This document shows, one piece after another, positions 34,382 to 44,181 of a DNA stretch of 64,000 bases (the first letter of the stretch is position 1; each line of letters begins with the position of its first letter). Position numbers and translations under genes: made by a program. Source of the stretch: Paenibacillus sp. cl123 (lineage in GTDB: Bacteria; Bacillota; Bacilli; Paenibacillales; NBRC-103111); the NCBI RefSeq assembly GCF_900101595.1, contig NZ_FMYY01000010.1, forward strand, positions 1 to 64,000, read 5' to 3'. A model generated the notes under the pieces. The model searched no databases and was not told where the DNA came from. It saw only the letters and a list, made by a program, of their open reading frames with translations.

Positions 34382-37300
34382 TTGAAAACGCTTCATAGGC
34401 AAGTAAAAGCAGGAATGAAGGGGAGAGGTGACGGGAAGTTGAAGCCAGGAAGAAGAAGGAAGTTCTTGTCCCAGGCAGCTCACGTCGGACTTGCGCTGAC
34501 GCTTGCGCTGGGCGGAGTATCCGCAGTTCCTCCGGCCGCGAAAGCTGCCGAGGGAACGCCGGGAGGCGTGGGAGCGGACGGACTGAGGCTGTGGCTGAAG
34601 GCAGATCCGGCCAGCTTTACGCTGGAGGGCGGCAGCATCGCCGTGTGGAAGGACAGCAGTCCGAACGGCAACGACTTTAAAAACGACGGAACGGTCGGAA
34701 CGGGCGCGCCCAGGCCTAAGCCTACATATGTGCCGGCCCACGCCGGTCTAAATGGACAGCCGGCTGTCAAATTTATCCGCAGCGGGGGAAGTCTGCTGCA
34801 GGATGCGGACGGTTTGTTTGCCGACAATGAAGATGTCAGCCATGCCAGCTTGTTCACAGCCGCAGGTGGAGCGAACCAGATGGCCAACTCCTCGGTGTTT
34901 AACCAGCCGCTGGTGTCAGGCAGTATGGGCGTGCATCTGCCGCATACGACAGGCGCTTCTGCAGGCAAGGGTAATGTGCTGTGGGACGTAGGCCCTACTT
35001 CAACGCGGCTGACTGCGGGAGACGCGATGGCGCCGAAGGAATACAACGTGTGGGGGCTTCATTTTGATGCTCCGCCGACGGTCGGCTCCATCGTCTATCA
35101 GTCGATCAGCGGAGACGGGAAGACGGCGGCACAGACGACTTCGACCCGCAGCCCGATGAAGGGCAAAGGAAATACGGCCGCTTCGCTCGGTTCGGCGGCA
35201 GGAGGAGGTTCGGGCTTCGACGGTTACATGGGCGAGCTGATCCTGTTCACGAATGCGCTTACAATAAGCGAGAAGCGACAAGTAGAAACGTATCTGGCTG
35301 TCAAATTCGGCACTACGCTGAAGGAAGGCGATTATTTGTCCGCCGGTCCTTCTCCGGAGGTTGTATGGAATGCCGCGGCCCATGCCGGTTACGGCAACCG
35401 AATTGCCGGAATTGCGCGGGATCAAGAGGGGGCGCTTAACGTCCAGCAAAGCCGGAGCAGCCAGGGCGCTGCCGCCGAACAGGTCCTGATTACAGCTGTC
35501 CAGCCTCTGGCGGATAAGCAGTATTTGCTCTGGGGCGATAACGGCAGCACGGAGCAGGCTATTCCTCACGGCAGCGAGTTCAAGCGGCTTGCCCGCACCT
35601 GGAAGGTGCAAAATACCGGCAATACGGGTACCGTGCAGGCGGCGATTCCGGCGAGCGTTATTCCGCTTGGCGGCGTTTTGCTGACGAGCGGGGACAGCAG
35701 CTTCAGCCAGGCAACATCTGTACCGCTGACGGAGACGACGATCGGCGGGGAAGCGTATTATGCGGCTAATGTAACCTTGCAGAATGGATCCTATTTTACC
35801 TTTGCCGAGAAACTCCCCGGCGTGCAGCTGACGACGCTTGAGATTTGGAACGGCGCTCAAAACGTGCTTCCCGGCTTCCTGCCGAGCGAGACAACCGGCT
35901 ATAAAGCGTCAGTTCCTCACGAGGCTGACAAGGTCCGAGTCGTCGCACAAGCAAACGGAGGTACCACGGTCAATCTGACGCTGACCCATTACCTTCAAGC
36001 CAATGCGCCGATAGCGGACCCGACACAGGTGCCGCTCGTACCGGGCGTCAACAAGCTGAAGGCCGAGCTGTCGAACGGCAGCGCATCAAATATATATGAA
36101 GTCGAGATCATCCGCAGCCTGGATATCGCTTCGGACGGCAAGATCGGCTTGAACGCCGGCTCGGTGACGGCCAGCTCCTTCCAGCCGAATACGACCTATG
36201 TCCCGGCCAATGTGGTCGACGGCAACTGGGAAGATCCGGAGAGCCGCTGGTCGGCATCGGGGCAAGGACAGTGGCTGCAGTTCGATCTCGGCCAGCCGCT
36301 TGCCGCGACTTATGTGAAGATCGCGTTCCTGAACGCGAAGGAGCGGCTTTCGACCTTCGAAATTTTGGAGTCGGACGATCCGGCATTTGCGGCCAGCACC
36401 GTTCTCTTGGCCAAACGCAACAGCCGGACTTTGCTCTCTACCGACTCTGTTCTGCAGCCTTATGTGCTGGAGAAGCCGGCGTCCAAACGGTATGTGCGGA
36501 TGGTCGGCTACGGCAACACAGCCTCCGGCAGCTCGGGCGGCTGGAACAGCCTGACGGAGCTCGCGCTGTATACCGGCACGCCGCCGGTGATCGTTGAGCC
36601 CGAAGAGCCGACCGGACCTCCCAAGGCGGGAGATGTGCCGGAAGGACCGGCTCCGGTAGCGGAGATCGTCCGCGTCTCTACGGCGGCCGGGCTGCAGGCG
36701 GCGCTGGATCGGGCGAAGCCAGGTCAGGATATCCGGCTGGCGAGCGGTACTTATGAGCAGAACGGACCGTTTGTGCTCAAGAACAAGCAGGGGACCGTGG
36801 CGCAGCCGATCCGCATTATGGCCGAAGAGCAAGGCCAAGCGGTCATCCAGGGCAACAGCTTCCTGCACATCGAAGGCGCGAAATATGTGGAAGTGTCCGG
36901 ACTCGTTTTCAACAGCGGCATCGGAACCGTCGGCCTCGATTACAGAGGCATGGATGAGGCGATAGCGTCCATCCTGCGTGCGGACGATCCGGCATCCCTG
37001 ACTGTGCCGAAGGCGCAGCTGCCGAATCAGCAGGTGCACCCGGGGCTTCAGCTGTACAATTCCAGCAATATTTCCGTGCTGAGAAACAAGTTTGCGCTTG
37101 ACGAGACGGGCCAGCCTTACCGGTTCAACGCCCCTAACGGGGTCGGCCAGGTCTGGTGCCTGACCGGTGTGGAGGGCAGCTGCCGGATCGGCGGCGGAGA
37201 CCGCTACAACCCGGAGCTTCCGGTATATACGGGAGATACTCCGCATACAAATCCGACGCTGGTGACGGACAACGGCACGCATCGTCATTTTCTCCGGGTC

Positions 37301-39739
37301 GAGGGAATCGGCAGCCATAACCGGATAGCTTACAATGACATCGGGCATAAGAAAGGCTTTGGGGCCACGGTCATCTATGACGGACAAAGCGGCCATAACG
37401 TCTCGGAATACGATGTGATCGAATACAACTATTTCCATGATATCGGACCGCGGGTTACAAACGGCCTGGAGGTTATTCGTCTCGGACTGTCGGGATTGTC
37501 GCTGGCTTCCGGTCATGTGACCATCCAGCACAATCTGTTCGAGGATCTGAATGCCGAAGACGAGATTATTTCGGTGAAAAGCAGCGATAACATTATCCGC
37601 TACAATACGATCCGCAATTCGTACGGCGGGATCGTCGCCCGTCACGGCCACCGCAACAGCTTCTATGGCAACTTCATATTTGGAGACGGGAAAACGGCGG
37701 GCTTCAGCGGCTTCCGCATCTACGGGAACGGGCATAAAATCTACAACAACTACATGGAAGGTTTGACGACGAATGTCATCCGGCTCGACGGCGGCACCCA
37801 TGATGCCGGACCGGACGGAGGAACGAATCCGACGGTTCGCTGGATGGAAGGCGCTTCCGAGCAGACGGCGGTGCTGAATACGCTCCCGCCCGACAAGCAG
37901 ACGGAGATTTTGCGCGGCCACTGGAGACAATATAACGTCGAGATTTTCAACAACACGATGGTCAATGTTGGCAATAACACCGCAGGCTTCAGCTTCGGCG
38001 GCAGAACGTATCAGCCCGTCGGGACGAAAATCTACAACAACGTCGTATTCAGCAACGCGGGTACGATATTCAATGAAACGTCGGCTGAGCAAAATGTACC
38101 GGCGAACGAGCGCCAGATCTACGTCGGCAACCTGGTGGACGGAATTGCGAATCCGACCAATATCAGCGATGCTTCCCGGGTTCCGGCTTCCGCCATCGCC
38201 AAACTGCCGCTGTTGTTCGTCCGCAGCGCCGACGGTCTTATCCGCTTATCCGCCGGAAGTCCGGCGATCGACGCCTCGAAGGCACCATTCCTGCCTCAAG
38301 AGGATATGGACGGCCAATACCGGTACGGCACGCCGGATGCGGGCGCCGATGAATACAACCGGCAGACGGCTCCTGTGAGAAAACCGCTGACGAGCACGGA
38401 CGTAGGTCCAAATGCCGGCTCGCCGGCACAGGAGGAGACGCCCGGACTAAGCGCGCTGACGCTGCAGCCCGGCAGTCAGCTCGTTCCGGATTTCTTGCCC
38501 AACGCCACTTATTATCATGTGCTTGTCCCGTCCGGCGTAACGGATCTGCGCGTCGTGCCAACCGCTCTGAGCGGGTCTTCCCAGATCATGGTGAGCGTGG
38601 ATGGCGCAGGCAGTCATCAGGTAGCAAGCGGCAAGCCGAGTCAAGTGCTGGCTATCGCGCCAGGAGGCAGCGTCATTCGGGTTGAAGTGACTGAGGCTTC
38701 GGGGAAAAGCAAGACATACACGATCTCCATAAAAAAGGAACAGGATTCCGGAAATCCATCGGAGCCTGGAATGCCGCTGGACCGGATCGAATTCGCCCCG
38801 TCCGCGTACAGCCTGAAAGTGAACGCAAAAGTCGGCGCCGTTGTGCAGGCCGTGTACCAGGGCAATCCCAAGCCGCTGACGGGCGCGACCTTCTTCACCG
38901 CCCAGCCGGAGATCGCGACGGTGAACGCTCAGGGCGTCCTGACAGGTGTGGCCAAGGGAACTACGGTCGTGGTCGCCACCTATAACAACTTCAGCGCGAC
39001 GGCGAATGTGACCGTTACCGTAGATCCGCCGACAGTTCCGGACAACGGTTCTGGCGATGACGGGGGCTCCGGCGGCGGACCGCCAGCGCCTACTCCGGCG
39101 CCCGCACCGGTGCCTGCGCCCGTAACGCCAGCGCCAGCGCCGTCCAAGCCGGCCGAACCGGCTCCGAGCGTACCGGCCCCATCCGTGAAGCCGGTCCAGT
39201 TCGCCGATGCTGCCGGACACTGGGCGGGAGACATGATCGCCGAGGCCGCCAAGCTCGGGATAGTGCAAGGCTTCCCGGACGGCAGCTTCAAGCCGGAGGA
39301 GCCGATGACGCGGCTGCAGTTCGCCGCCATGCTCGTCCGTACGCTGAAGCTTGCGGCAGGCCAGCTCGAAACTGATTTTGCCGACCAGTCGGACATTCCG
39401 AGCTGGGCTGCGGCGGAGCTGGCAGCTGCGGTCAAGGCCGGTATTCTGCAAGGCTATGACGACAACACGCTGCGTCCGCACAGGGAGATCAACCGCGCGG
39501 AGATGGTCACGATGCTGCTGCGGGCGCTGAAGCTGGAAGCCGCGGCTTCCGCGGCGCCGCAGTCCTTCCGCGACGAAGCGGATATTCCGGGCTGGGCAAG
39601 CGCTTCCGTCGCCTATGCAGTAGAGCTCGGACTTGTCCAAGGCAAGGAGAATAACCGCTTCGCACCTCAGGATACGGCTACCCGCGCGGAAGCGGTAACC
39701 CTCATCATGCGGATGCTGAAGCTGGACCAGTCCGGTTAA
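34382..39739 (+). CDS. Giant SLH-anchored multidomain PL6 polysaccharide lyase
   Basis: Up to 1785 residues. Order: signal peptide (about 25-55); LamG/ConA-like region (60-300) running into a DUF8202-like segment to about 475; cadherin-like beta sandwich (481-578); F5/8-type C domain (588-735); PL6 beta-helix (761-1340); second cadherin-like domain (1353-1455); Big_2-like domain (1463-1540); Pro-rich linker; three SLH repeats (1606-1785) binding cell-wall polymer. In the PL6 domain Lys1066 (EIISVKSSDN) and Arg1087 (IVARHGHRNS) are 21 apart, like Lys250/Arg271 of chondroitinase B. The enzyme should cut alginate or dermatan/glucuronan-like chains at the surface. The longest frame starts at TTG 34382, inside a cre-like site; ATG 34415 or TTG 34439 (GGGGAGAGG 10 nt upstream) are more likely starts. 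Confidence 0.92.
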   Translation: MKTLHRQVKAGMKGRGDGKLKPGRRRKFLSQAAHVGLALTLALGGVSAVPPAAKAAEGTPGGVGADGLRLWLKADPASFTLEGGSIAVWKDSSPNGNDFKNDGTVGTGAPRPKPTYVPAHAGLNGQPAVKFIRSGGSLLQDADGLFADNEDVSHASLFTAAGGANQMANSSVFNQPLVSGSMGVHLPHTTGASAGKGNVLWDVGPTSTRLTAGDAMAPKEYNVWGLHFDAPPTVGSIVYQSISGDGKTAAQTTSTRSPMKGKGNTAASLGSAAGGGSGFDGYMGELILFTNALTISEKRQVETYLAVKFGTTLKEGDYLSAGPSPEVVWNAAAHAGYGNRIAGIARDQEGALNVQQSRSSQGAAAEQVLITAVQPLADKQYLLWGDNGSTEQAIPHGSEFKRLARTWKVQNTGNTGTVQAAIPASVIPLGGVLLTSGDSSFSQATSVPLTETTIGGEAYYAANVTLQNGSYFTFAEKLPGVQLTTLEIWNGAQNVLPGFLPSETTGYKASVPHEADKVRVVAQANGGTTVNLTLTHYLQANAPIADPTQVPLVPGVNKLKAELSNGSASNIYEVEIIRSLDIASDGKIGLNAGSVTASSFQPNTTYVPANVVDGNWEDPESRWSASGQGQWLQFDLGQPLAATYVKIAFLNAKERLSTFEILESDDPAFAASTVLLAKRNSRTLLSTDSVLQPYVLEKPASKRYVRMVGYGNTASGSSGGWNSLTELALYTGTPPVIVEPEEPTGPPKAGDVPEGPAPVAEIVRVSTAAGLQAALDRAKPGQDIRLASGTYEQNGPFVLKNKQGTVAQPIRIMAEEQGQAVIQGNSFLHIEGAKYVEVSGLVFNSGIGTVGLDYRGMDEAIASILRADDPASLTVPKAQLPNQQVHPGLQLYNSSNISVLRNKFALDETGQPYRFNAPNGVGQVWCLTGVEGSCRIGGGDRYNPELPVYTGDTPHTNPTLVTDNGTHRHFLRVEGIGSHNRIAYNDIGHKKGFGATVIYDGQSGHNVSEYDVIEYNYFHDIGPRVTNGLEVIRLGLSGLSLASGHVTIQHNLFEDLNAEDEIISVKSSDNIIRYNTIRNSYGGIVARHGHRNSFYGNFIFGDGKTAGFSGFRIYGNGHKIYNNYMEGLTTNVIRLDGGTHDAGPDGGTNPTVRWMEGASEQTAVLNTLPPDKQTEILRGHWRQYNVEIFNNTMVNVGNNTAGFSFGGRTYQPVGTKIYNNVVFSNAGTIFNETSAEQNVPANERQIYVGNLVDGIANPTNISDASRVPASAIAKLPLLFVRSADGLIRLSAGSPAIDASKAPFLPQEDMDGQYRYGTPDAGADEYNRQTAPVRKPLTSTDVGPNAGSPAQEETPGLSALTLQPGSQLVPDFLPNATYYHVLVPSGVTDLRVVPTALSGSSQIMVSVDGAGSHQVASGKPSQVLAIAPGGSVIRVEVTEASGKSKTYTISIKKEQDSGNPSEPGMPLDRIEFAPSAYSLKVNAKVGAVVQAVYQGNPKPLTGATFFTAQPEIATVNAQGVLTGVAKGTTVVVATYNNFSATANVTVTVDPPTVPDNGSGDDGGSGGGPPAPTPAPAPVPAPVTPAPAPSKPAEPAPSVPAPSVKPVQFADAAGHWAGDMIAEAAKLGIVQGFPDGSFKPEEPMTRLQFAAMLVRTLKLAAGQLETDFADQSDIPSWAAAELAAAVKAGILQGYDDNTLRPHREINRAEMVTMLLRALKLEAAASAAPQSFRDEADIPGWASASVAYAVELGLVQGKENNRFAPQDTATRAEAVTLIMRMLKLDQSG
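34383..34396. promoter_or_regulatory. cre-like site before the large PL6 gene
   Basis: TGAAAACGCTTCAT resembles the CcpA site TGWAANCGNTNWCA with a one-base contraction. TTGAAAACGCTT is shared with 50256-50267 before the second PL6 gene. This suggests joint catabolite repression. Confidence 0.45.
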
Positions 39740-39744
39740 ACGAT

Positions 39745-39784
39745 ACAGGGATGGCTGTCCGTATGGACAGTCTTCCCTGTTATT
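39745..39784 (+). terminator. Terminator of the large PL6 gene
   Basis: ACAGGGA (39745-39751) with inner CTGTCC/GGACAG pairs with TCCCTGT (39774-39780). The tail after it is T-poor. Confidence 0.65.
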
Positions 39785-39832
39785 GCGTAGAGAGACAACA
39801 CTTGCCGATAAAGCCAAAGCGGGAAAATAATC

Positions 39833-39860
39833 TGTTCACCCACTTACATTTAGGTATAAT
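39833..39860 (+). promoter_or_regulatory. Sigma-A type promoter
   Basis: TGTTCA (39833-39838), a 16-bp spacer and a consensus TATAAT (39855-39860). Transcription would start near 39867, which makes TTG 39872 almost leaderless and favours ATG 39902 as the start of the next gene. Confidence 0.6.
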
Positions 39861-39901
39861 AAAGGAGCAGTTTGAAAAATAGAGACACGGGGGTCGAGGC
39901 T

Positions 39902-42223
39902 ATGGGTCTTGGGAAAATCCGCTTCAACAGACACAGCGTCATCGTCAACTGGCTCATCTCCTATATTTCCGTGCTGCTTGTCCCGATTATGATCAGTGGC
40001 GTTATATACACAGCCACCTGGCATGTGGTTGAGTCGGAAGTCAACCGGGCCAACGAATCGCTGCTCCAGCAGATGGAGCAGGCGATCGACAGCAATCTGG
40101 GAGGCATCGAGCGGCTGAGCGTCGAGATGGCGCTGAGCAAGCCGCTTGCCAGCTTTCTGACGGCGTCCAAGCCGTTCACCGATAATGATCATTATGAGAT
40201 TATGGGGATTGCCAGTGATCTTCGTTTGTACAAGATGGCCAATGACTACATCGAGCAAATCTATGTATACTACAAAAACAGCGATACTGTCGTATCGACC
40301 CGGGATCATATCAACAGCCGTGCATTGTACGAGGCGGTCCGCGAGCGGGAAGATACGAGCTATGAGGAATGGAAAGCTTTTTTTGACCGAAGATATATAC
40401 AGGAATATATGCCGGTGACGCTGCTGGAGAACGGACAGCCGCCTGTCAAGGCCGTGATGTATGCGAAGTCGATGATTCTTGCCAATCAGGATCAGCCTGG
40501 AGCCGTTATTCTCTTTATTATCAAGGATAAGAAGCTGCTGGAGAATATCAGCCCGGCTCATCAATCTTCCGTTGCCGTGCTGGACCGGCAGTATCGACTG
40601 GTTGCTTCCACCGCATTCGACCGTACGCCCGACATTCTTGTGGAGGACAAGCTGGCCGCCGAAAGCGGCGTATTCTACGGAGATATTGCGGGTGAAGAGA
40701 TGGCCGTATCGTATACGACCTCCGCGAACACCGGCTGGAAATATATATTTACGATGCCCGCAGAGTTGTTCGGCGAGAAAATGAAGTATGTGAAGAAGCT
40801 GATTTTCATCAGTCTGGTGCTCAGTCTGCTCTTCGGAGGAGTTGTCACCTTCTTGTTTATGCGGCGCAATTATAATCCGATCAGCATGCTGATCCGCAGT
40901 TTGTCCACCCGTTCGGGCATGTCGTTCCCGGAAGGGTCTAATGAATACGGCTTCCTGGAAACCGCCCTGAACAATACGTTTGCCGAGAAGGAGAAGATCG
41001 GGCAGCGGCTGGAGCAGCACCGGGATGCAATCCGGTCGCATTTTCTGCAAGGATTGATCAAGGGAAGACTGGAGCATAATGTGCCGGTCCACGAATCGCT
41101 GGCGGCTCATAACATCCGGCTGGCGTCCAATCGATTTGCGGTGCTGCTCTTCAATGTCGAGCATTACGGCAAGTTCGAATCCTCTTCCTTGATGGACCCG
41201 CAGAAGGTGAAGCTTGTTCACTTCATCATCATGAATGTGGCGGAGGAAGTGGCGGGCGAGCGGCATCAGGGCTTCGCTACGGAGATGGACGATTTGCAGG
41301 TATGCATCGTCAACTTCAAGGAAGAACCGGAGCGGGGCGAGCTAAGCCGGATCGCAGGGCAGATTCAGTCGTTCGTGCTGGATCATTTCCACGTCCATCT
41401 GACCGTCGCGGTCAGCGGCATCCATGAGGAGCTGGAGGGAATTTCCCCGGCTTATCAGGAATCGCTTGCAGCTTTGGAATACCGGCTTGTCATGGGCAGC
41501 GGCGAAATTATCAGCTATGACGATTTGCCTCAGACCGGGGCAGGGACCGCTTCCGAATCGATCAGCTATTATTATCCGCTGCATGTGGAGCAGCAGCTGA
41601 TCAATTTCGTCAAGACCGGGGATTACGAGAAGTCGAAGGCGATGGTCGACGAGATCGTGGAGATCAACGTGTCGGGCGCTTCCTTGTCCGTCCCGCTGGC
41701 CAAATGCCTGATGTTCGATCTGATCAGCACGATGCTCAAGACGATGGATGAGATAGGCACCGGCCACAAACGGGAGTGGATGGAGCGGGACAACCCCGTT
41801 GACCGGCTGACCGCCTGCGAGACGATCAAGGAGATGAGGGTCCAGATCGCCGAGGTGCTGCAGCAGGTATGCCAGTCCATCCAGGAGGACCGCAAGCAGG
41901 ATCATAATCAGCTGAGCCAGCAGGTGATGGCTTATGTGAAGGAGCATTACAGCTCCGAGAGCTTGAATATCACGATGATCGGAGAGACGTTCAATCTGAC
42001 TCCCTCCTACCTGTCCAAGCAGTTCAAAGCGCAGACCGGCGAGGCGCTGCTGGAATTCATCAACAAAACGCGTCTGGAGGAAGCCAAGCGGCTGCTGTCC
42101 GCGCAATCCTGCTCCATCTCGGAGATCGCGAGGCGCGTAGGTTATGCGGATATCAACACCTTCAACCGGATTTTCAAGAAGTATGAAGGAATTACGCCCG
42201 GCAAGTACAAGGGCATTCAATGA
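39902..42223 (+). CDS. Membrane-bound AraC-type regulator with extracellular sensor domain
   Basis: 773 residues from ATG 39902 (GGTCGAGG upstream; TTG 39872 opens the same frame). Membrane segments near 17-40 and 300-322 bracket a Cache-like extracellular domain. A linker region (about 380-640) and two C-terminal helix-turn-helix motifs follow: ITMIGETFNLTPSYLSKQFK and ISEIARRVGYADINTFNRIF, ending KYEGITPGKYK. This one-component class senses an extracellular sugar and activates DNA directly. It precedes an Lpl-type importer and GH95-like gene, its probable targets, and is separated from them by a terminator. Confidence 0.92.
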   Translation: MGLGKIRFNRHSVIVNWLISYISVLLVPIMISGVIYTATWHVVESEVNRANESLLQQMEQAIDSNLGGIERLSVEMALSKPLASFLTASKPFTDNDHYEIMGIASDLRLYKMANDYIEQIYVYYKNSDTVVSTRDHINSRALYEAVREREDTSYEEWKAFFDRRYIQEYMPVTLLENGQPPVKAVMYAKSMILANQDQPGAVILFIIKDKKLLENISPAHQSSVAVLDRQYRLVASTAFDRTPDILVEDKLAAESGVFYGDIAGEEMAVSYTTSANTGWKYIFTMPAELFGEKMKYVKKLIFISLVLSLLFGGVVTFLFMRRNYNPISMLIRSLSTRSGMSFPEGSNEYGFLETALNNTFAEKEKIGQRLEQHRDAIRSHFLQGLIKGRLEHNVPVHESLAAHNIRLASNRFAVLLFNVEHYGKFESSSLMDPQKVKLVHFIIMNVAEEVAGERHQGFATEMDDLQVCIVNFKEEPERGELSRIAGQIQSFVLDHFHVHLTVAVSGIHEELEGISPAYQESLAALEYRLVMGSGEIISYDDLPQTGAGTASESISYYYPLHVEQQLINFVKTGDYEKSKAMVDEIVEINVSGASLSVPLAKCLMFDLISTMLKTMDEIGTGHKREWMERDNPVDRLTACETIKEMRVQIAEVLQQVCQSIQEDRKQDHNQLSQQVMAYVKEHYSSESLNITMIGETFNLTPSYLSKQFKAQTGEALLEFINKTRLEEAKRLLSAQSCSISEIARRVGYADINTFNRIFKKYEGITPGKYKGIQ

Positions 42224-42239
42224 GACAGACCATCCATCC

Positions 42240-42262
42240 AAAGCCGCCCTGTGCGGCTTTTG
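42240..42262 (+). terminator. Terminator after the membrane AraC regulator
   Basis: AAAGCCGC (42240-42247), CCTGT loop, GCGGCTTTT (42253-42261). Confidence 0.85.
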
Positions 42263-42461
42263 CTGTTGAATAGCGCGCATATTTGCTTTTTACAGCCCCA
42301 ATGCGGATTTTAGATAGGCGTATTTCCGATTTTACAGACGATTTTCGGTTTTTGATGATATTCAAAGCGCGTCATTCAGGTCCATAATAACGTCATGGTA
42401 CACAGCAGCAGCGGTGTACGCACATCATCAAGCAGAGCATTCATATTTGAGGGGGATTGAC

Positions 42462-44090
42462 ATGAAGAAACAAATGAAGAAGAAGTCGGTCGGAGTTGCC
42501 GTTTCTATCGTACTGGCATCGACAAGCCTGCTGGCGGCTTGCTCAAGCACGAAGGAGGGAGGCGCGACAGCACCGGCGCCGACAACGCCTACCCCGGCGG
42601 CAGAAGCCGGCAAGTATCCGGTGAGCACCACGGAGACGATTACTTCCTGGGAGCAGATCAATTCTAACCTGACGACATTTGTGCCGAATCTGGCCGATTC
42701 GCCGTTCGGCAAGCAGCTGGAGAAAGATACCGGCATCAAGGTTAAATATTCGCATCCGGCGGACGGCCAGTCCAAGGAGCAGTTCAACCTGCTGATCGCT
42801 TCCAACAATCTGACCGATGTGATCGAATACGATTGGAACAATTCCTATCCGGGCGGGCCGGAGAAGGCGATGGCCGATAAAGTCCTGCTTCCGCTGAACG
42901 ATCTGATCGACAAGCATGCTCCGAATCTGAAGAAAATGCTGCAGCAGGACAAAGAGCTGGACAAGATGCTGAAGACGGACAGCGGTAAATATTATGTATT
43001 CCCGATGATTCGTCCGGATAACGGACTTGTCTTCCGCGGTCCGATGATCCGCAAGGACTGGCTGGATGAGCTGGGCCTGCCGGTGCCGACGACGATCGAC
43101 GAATGGTACACGGTATTGAAAGCGTTTAAGGAAAAGAAAGGCGCTACCGCTCCTCTTACGGCGCAGTATACGCCGAGCGAGCTCGATATTCGGGATGCGT
43201 TCATCGGAGCGTTCCGCACGGCCAACCGTTATTATATCGATGATCAGGGCAAGGTGAAGTACGGTCCGGTAGATCCGCAGTTCAAGGAAGCGCTCACTTT
43301 GCTTCGCCAGTGGTACGCGGAAGGTTTGCTCGACAAGGATTTTGCGCTCAATACGGATTCCAAGGCGCTGGACAATAAGATTCTGGGCAATGCTTCGGGC
43401 GCAACGGTCGGTCTGCTGAGCGGCGGGATGGGCCGCTGGACGGATTCGGGCAAAAAGCAGGATCCTAAGTTCCAACTGGTAGCCGCTCCATATCCGACGC
43501 TGAAGAAGGGCGAACGCGCCTTTATCGGCCAGCGGGACTTCAAGTTCAATCCGGCTGCCAGCAAAGGGGTAACGACGGCAGCCAAAAATCCGGAGCTGGC
43601 TGTAAAATGGCTGGACTACGCGTACAGCGAGAAAGGCAGCCTGCTGTTCAACTTCGGGATCGAAGGGGAAAGCTACACGATCAAGGACGGCAAGCCGACC
43701 TTCACGGATAAAATCACGAAGGACCCGAAATACAATCTGCAGCAAATGGTCACCCAGTATACAAAACCTAACGGTCCGTTCCCGGGCGATTCCCGCAAGA
43801 GCTTCAATACGTACAAGGAGCAGGACGAAGCGATCAAGATTTGGGAGCAAACGGATGCAGCCAAACATCTGCTTCCGCCGTTCATTACCCCGACCGTAGA
43901 GGAAAGCAAGGAAGTGGCCAAGATGAACACGGCCATCACCAGCTATAAAGAAGAAATGTTCGTGAAGTTTGTTATGGGCAAAGAGCCGCTCGACAAGTTC
44001 GACGAGTATGTGAAGCGCATCAAAGAAATGGGCAGCGACAAGGTAGCCCAAATTTATCAGAATGCTTACGACCGTTACAACAAGCGGTAA
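42462..44090 (+). CDS. Extracellular solute-binding lipoprotein (LplA-like)
   Basis: 542 residues from ATG 42462 (GAGGGGGAT upstream). The signal peptide ends in lipobox LLAAC followed by SSTKEGG and a Pro/Ala/Thr-rich linker. Long binding proteins of this class (520-560 residues) feed Lpl/Yte-type permeases for oligo-uronides or oligosaccharides. Recognisable parts are FGKQLEKDTGIKVKYSHPA, RKDWLDELGLPVPTTIDEWY and the C-terminal YVKRIKEMGSDKVAQIYQNA. It is the first gene of the importer/GH95-like operon. Confidence 0.95.
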   Translation: MKKQMKKKSVGVAVSIVLASTSLLAACSSTKEGGATAPAPTTPTPAAEAGKYPVSTTETITSWEQINSNLTTFVPNLADSPFGKQLEKDTGIKVKYSHPADGQSKEQFNLLIASNNLTDVIEYDWNNSYPGGPEKAMADKVLLPLNDLIDKHAPNLKKMLQQDKELDKMLKTDSGKYYVFPMIRPDNGLVFRGPMIRKDWLDELGLPVPTTIDEWYTVLKAFKEKKGATAPLTAQYTPSELDIRDAFIGAFRTANRYYIDDQGKVKYGPVDPQFKEALTLLRQWYAEGLLDKDFALNTDSKALDNKILGNASGATVGLLSGGMGRWTDSGKKQDPKFQLVAAPYPTLKKGERAFIGQRDFKFNPAASKGVTTAAKNPELAVKWLDYAYSEKGSLLFNFGIEGESYTIKDGKPTFTDKITKDPKYNLQQMVTQYTKPNGPFPGDSRKSFNTYKEQDEAIKIWEQTDAAKHLLPPFITPTVEESKEVAKMNTAITSYKEEMFVKFVMGKEPLDKFDEYVKRIKEMGSDKVAQIYQNAYDRYNKR

Positions 44091-44181
44091 AACCCTATGA
44101 GACGGCTTCCTGCCGAGAACGTGTCTGCCCGGGCGGCCGGCGCGTTCTCCCGGGAGCCGGGAAGGATGGAGTGGAGAGAAC

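Noticed and set aside
34382..34450. TTG 34382 as a firm start codon
   Set aside because: It lies inside a cre-like operator also found before the second PL6 gene; downstream ATG 34415 or TTG 34439 fits a ribosome site and a normal signal peptide better.
36086..38092. Long minus-strand open frame (668 codons) opposite the PL6 domain
   Set aside because: Mirror of a GC-rich coding sequence; no ribosome site, and its composition is unlike a protein (very Arg/His/Ile-rich).
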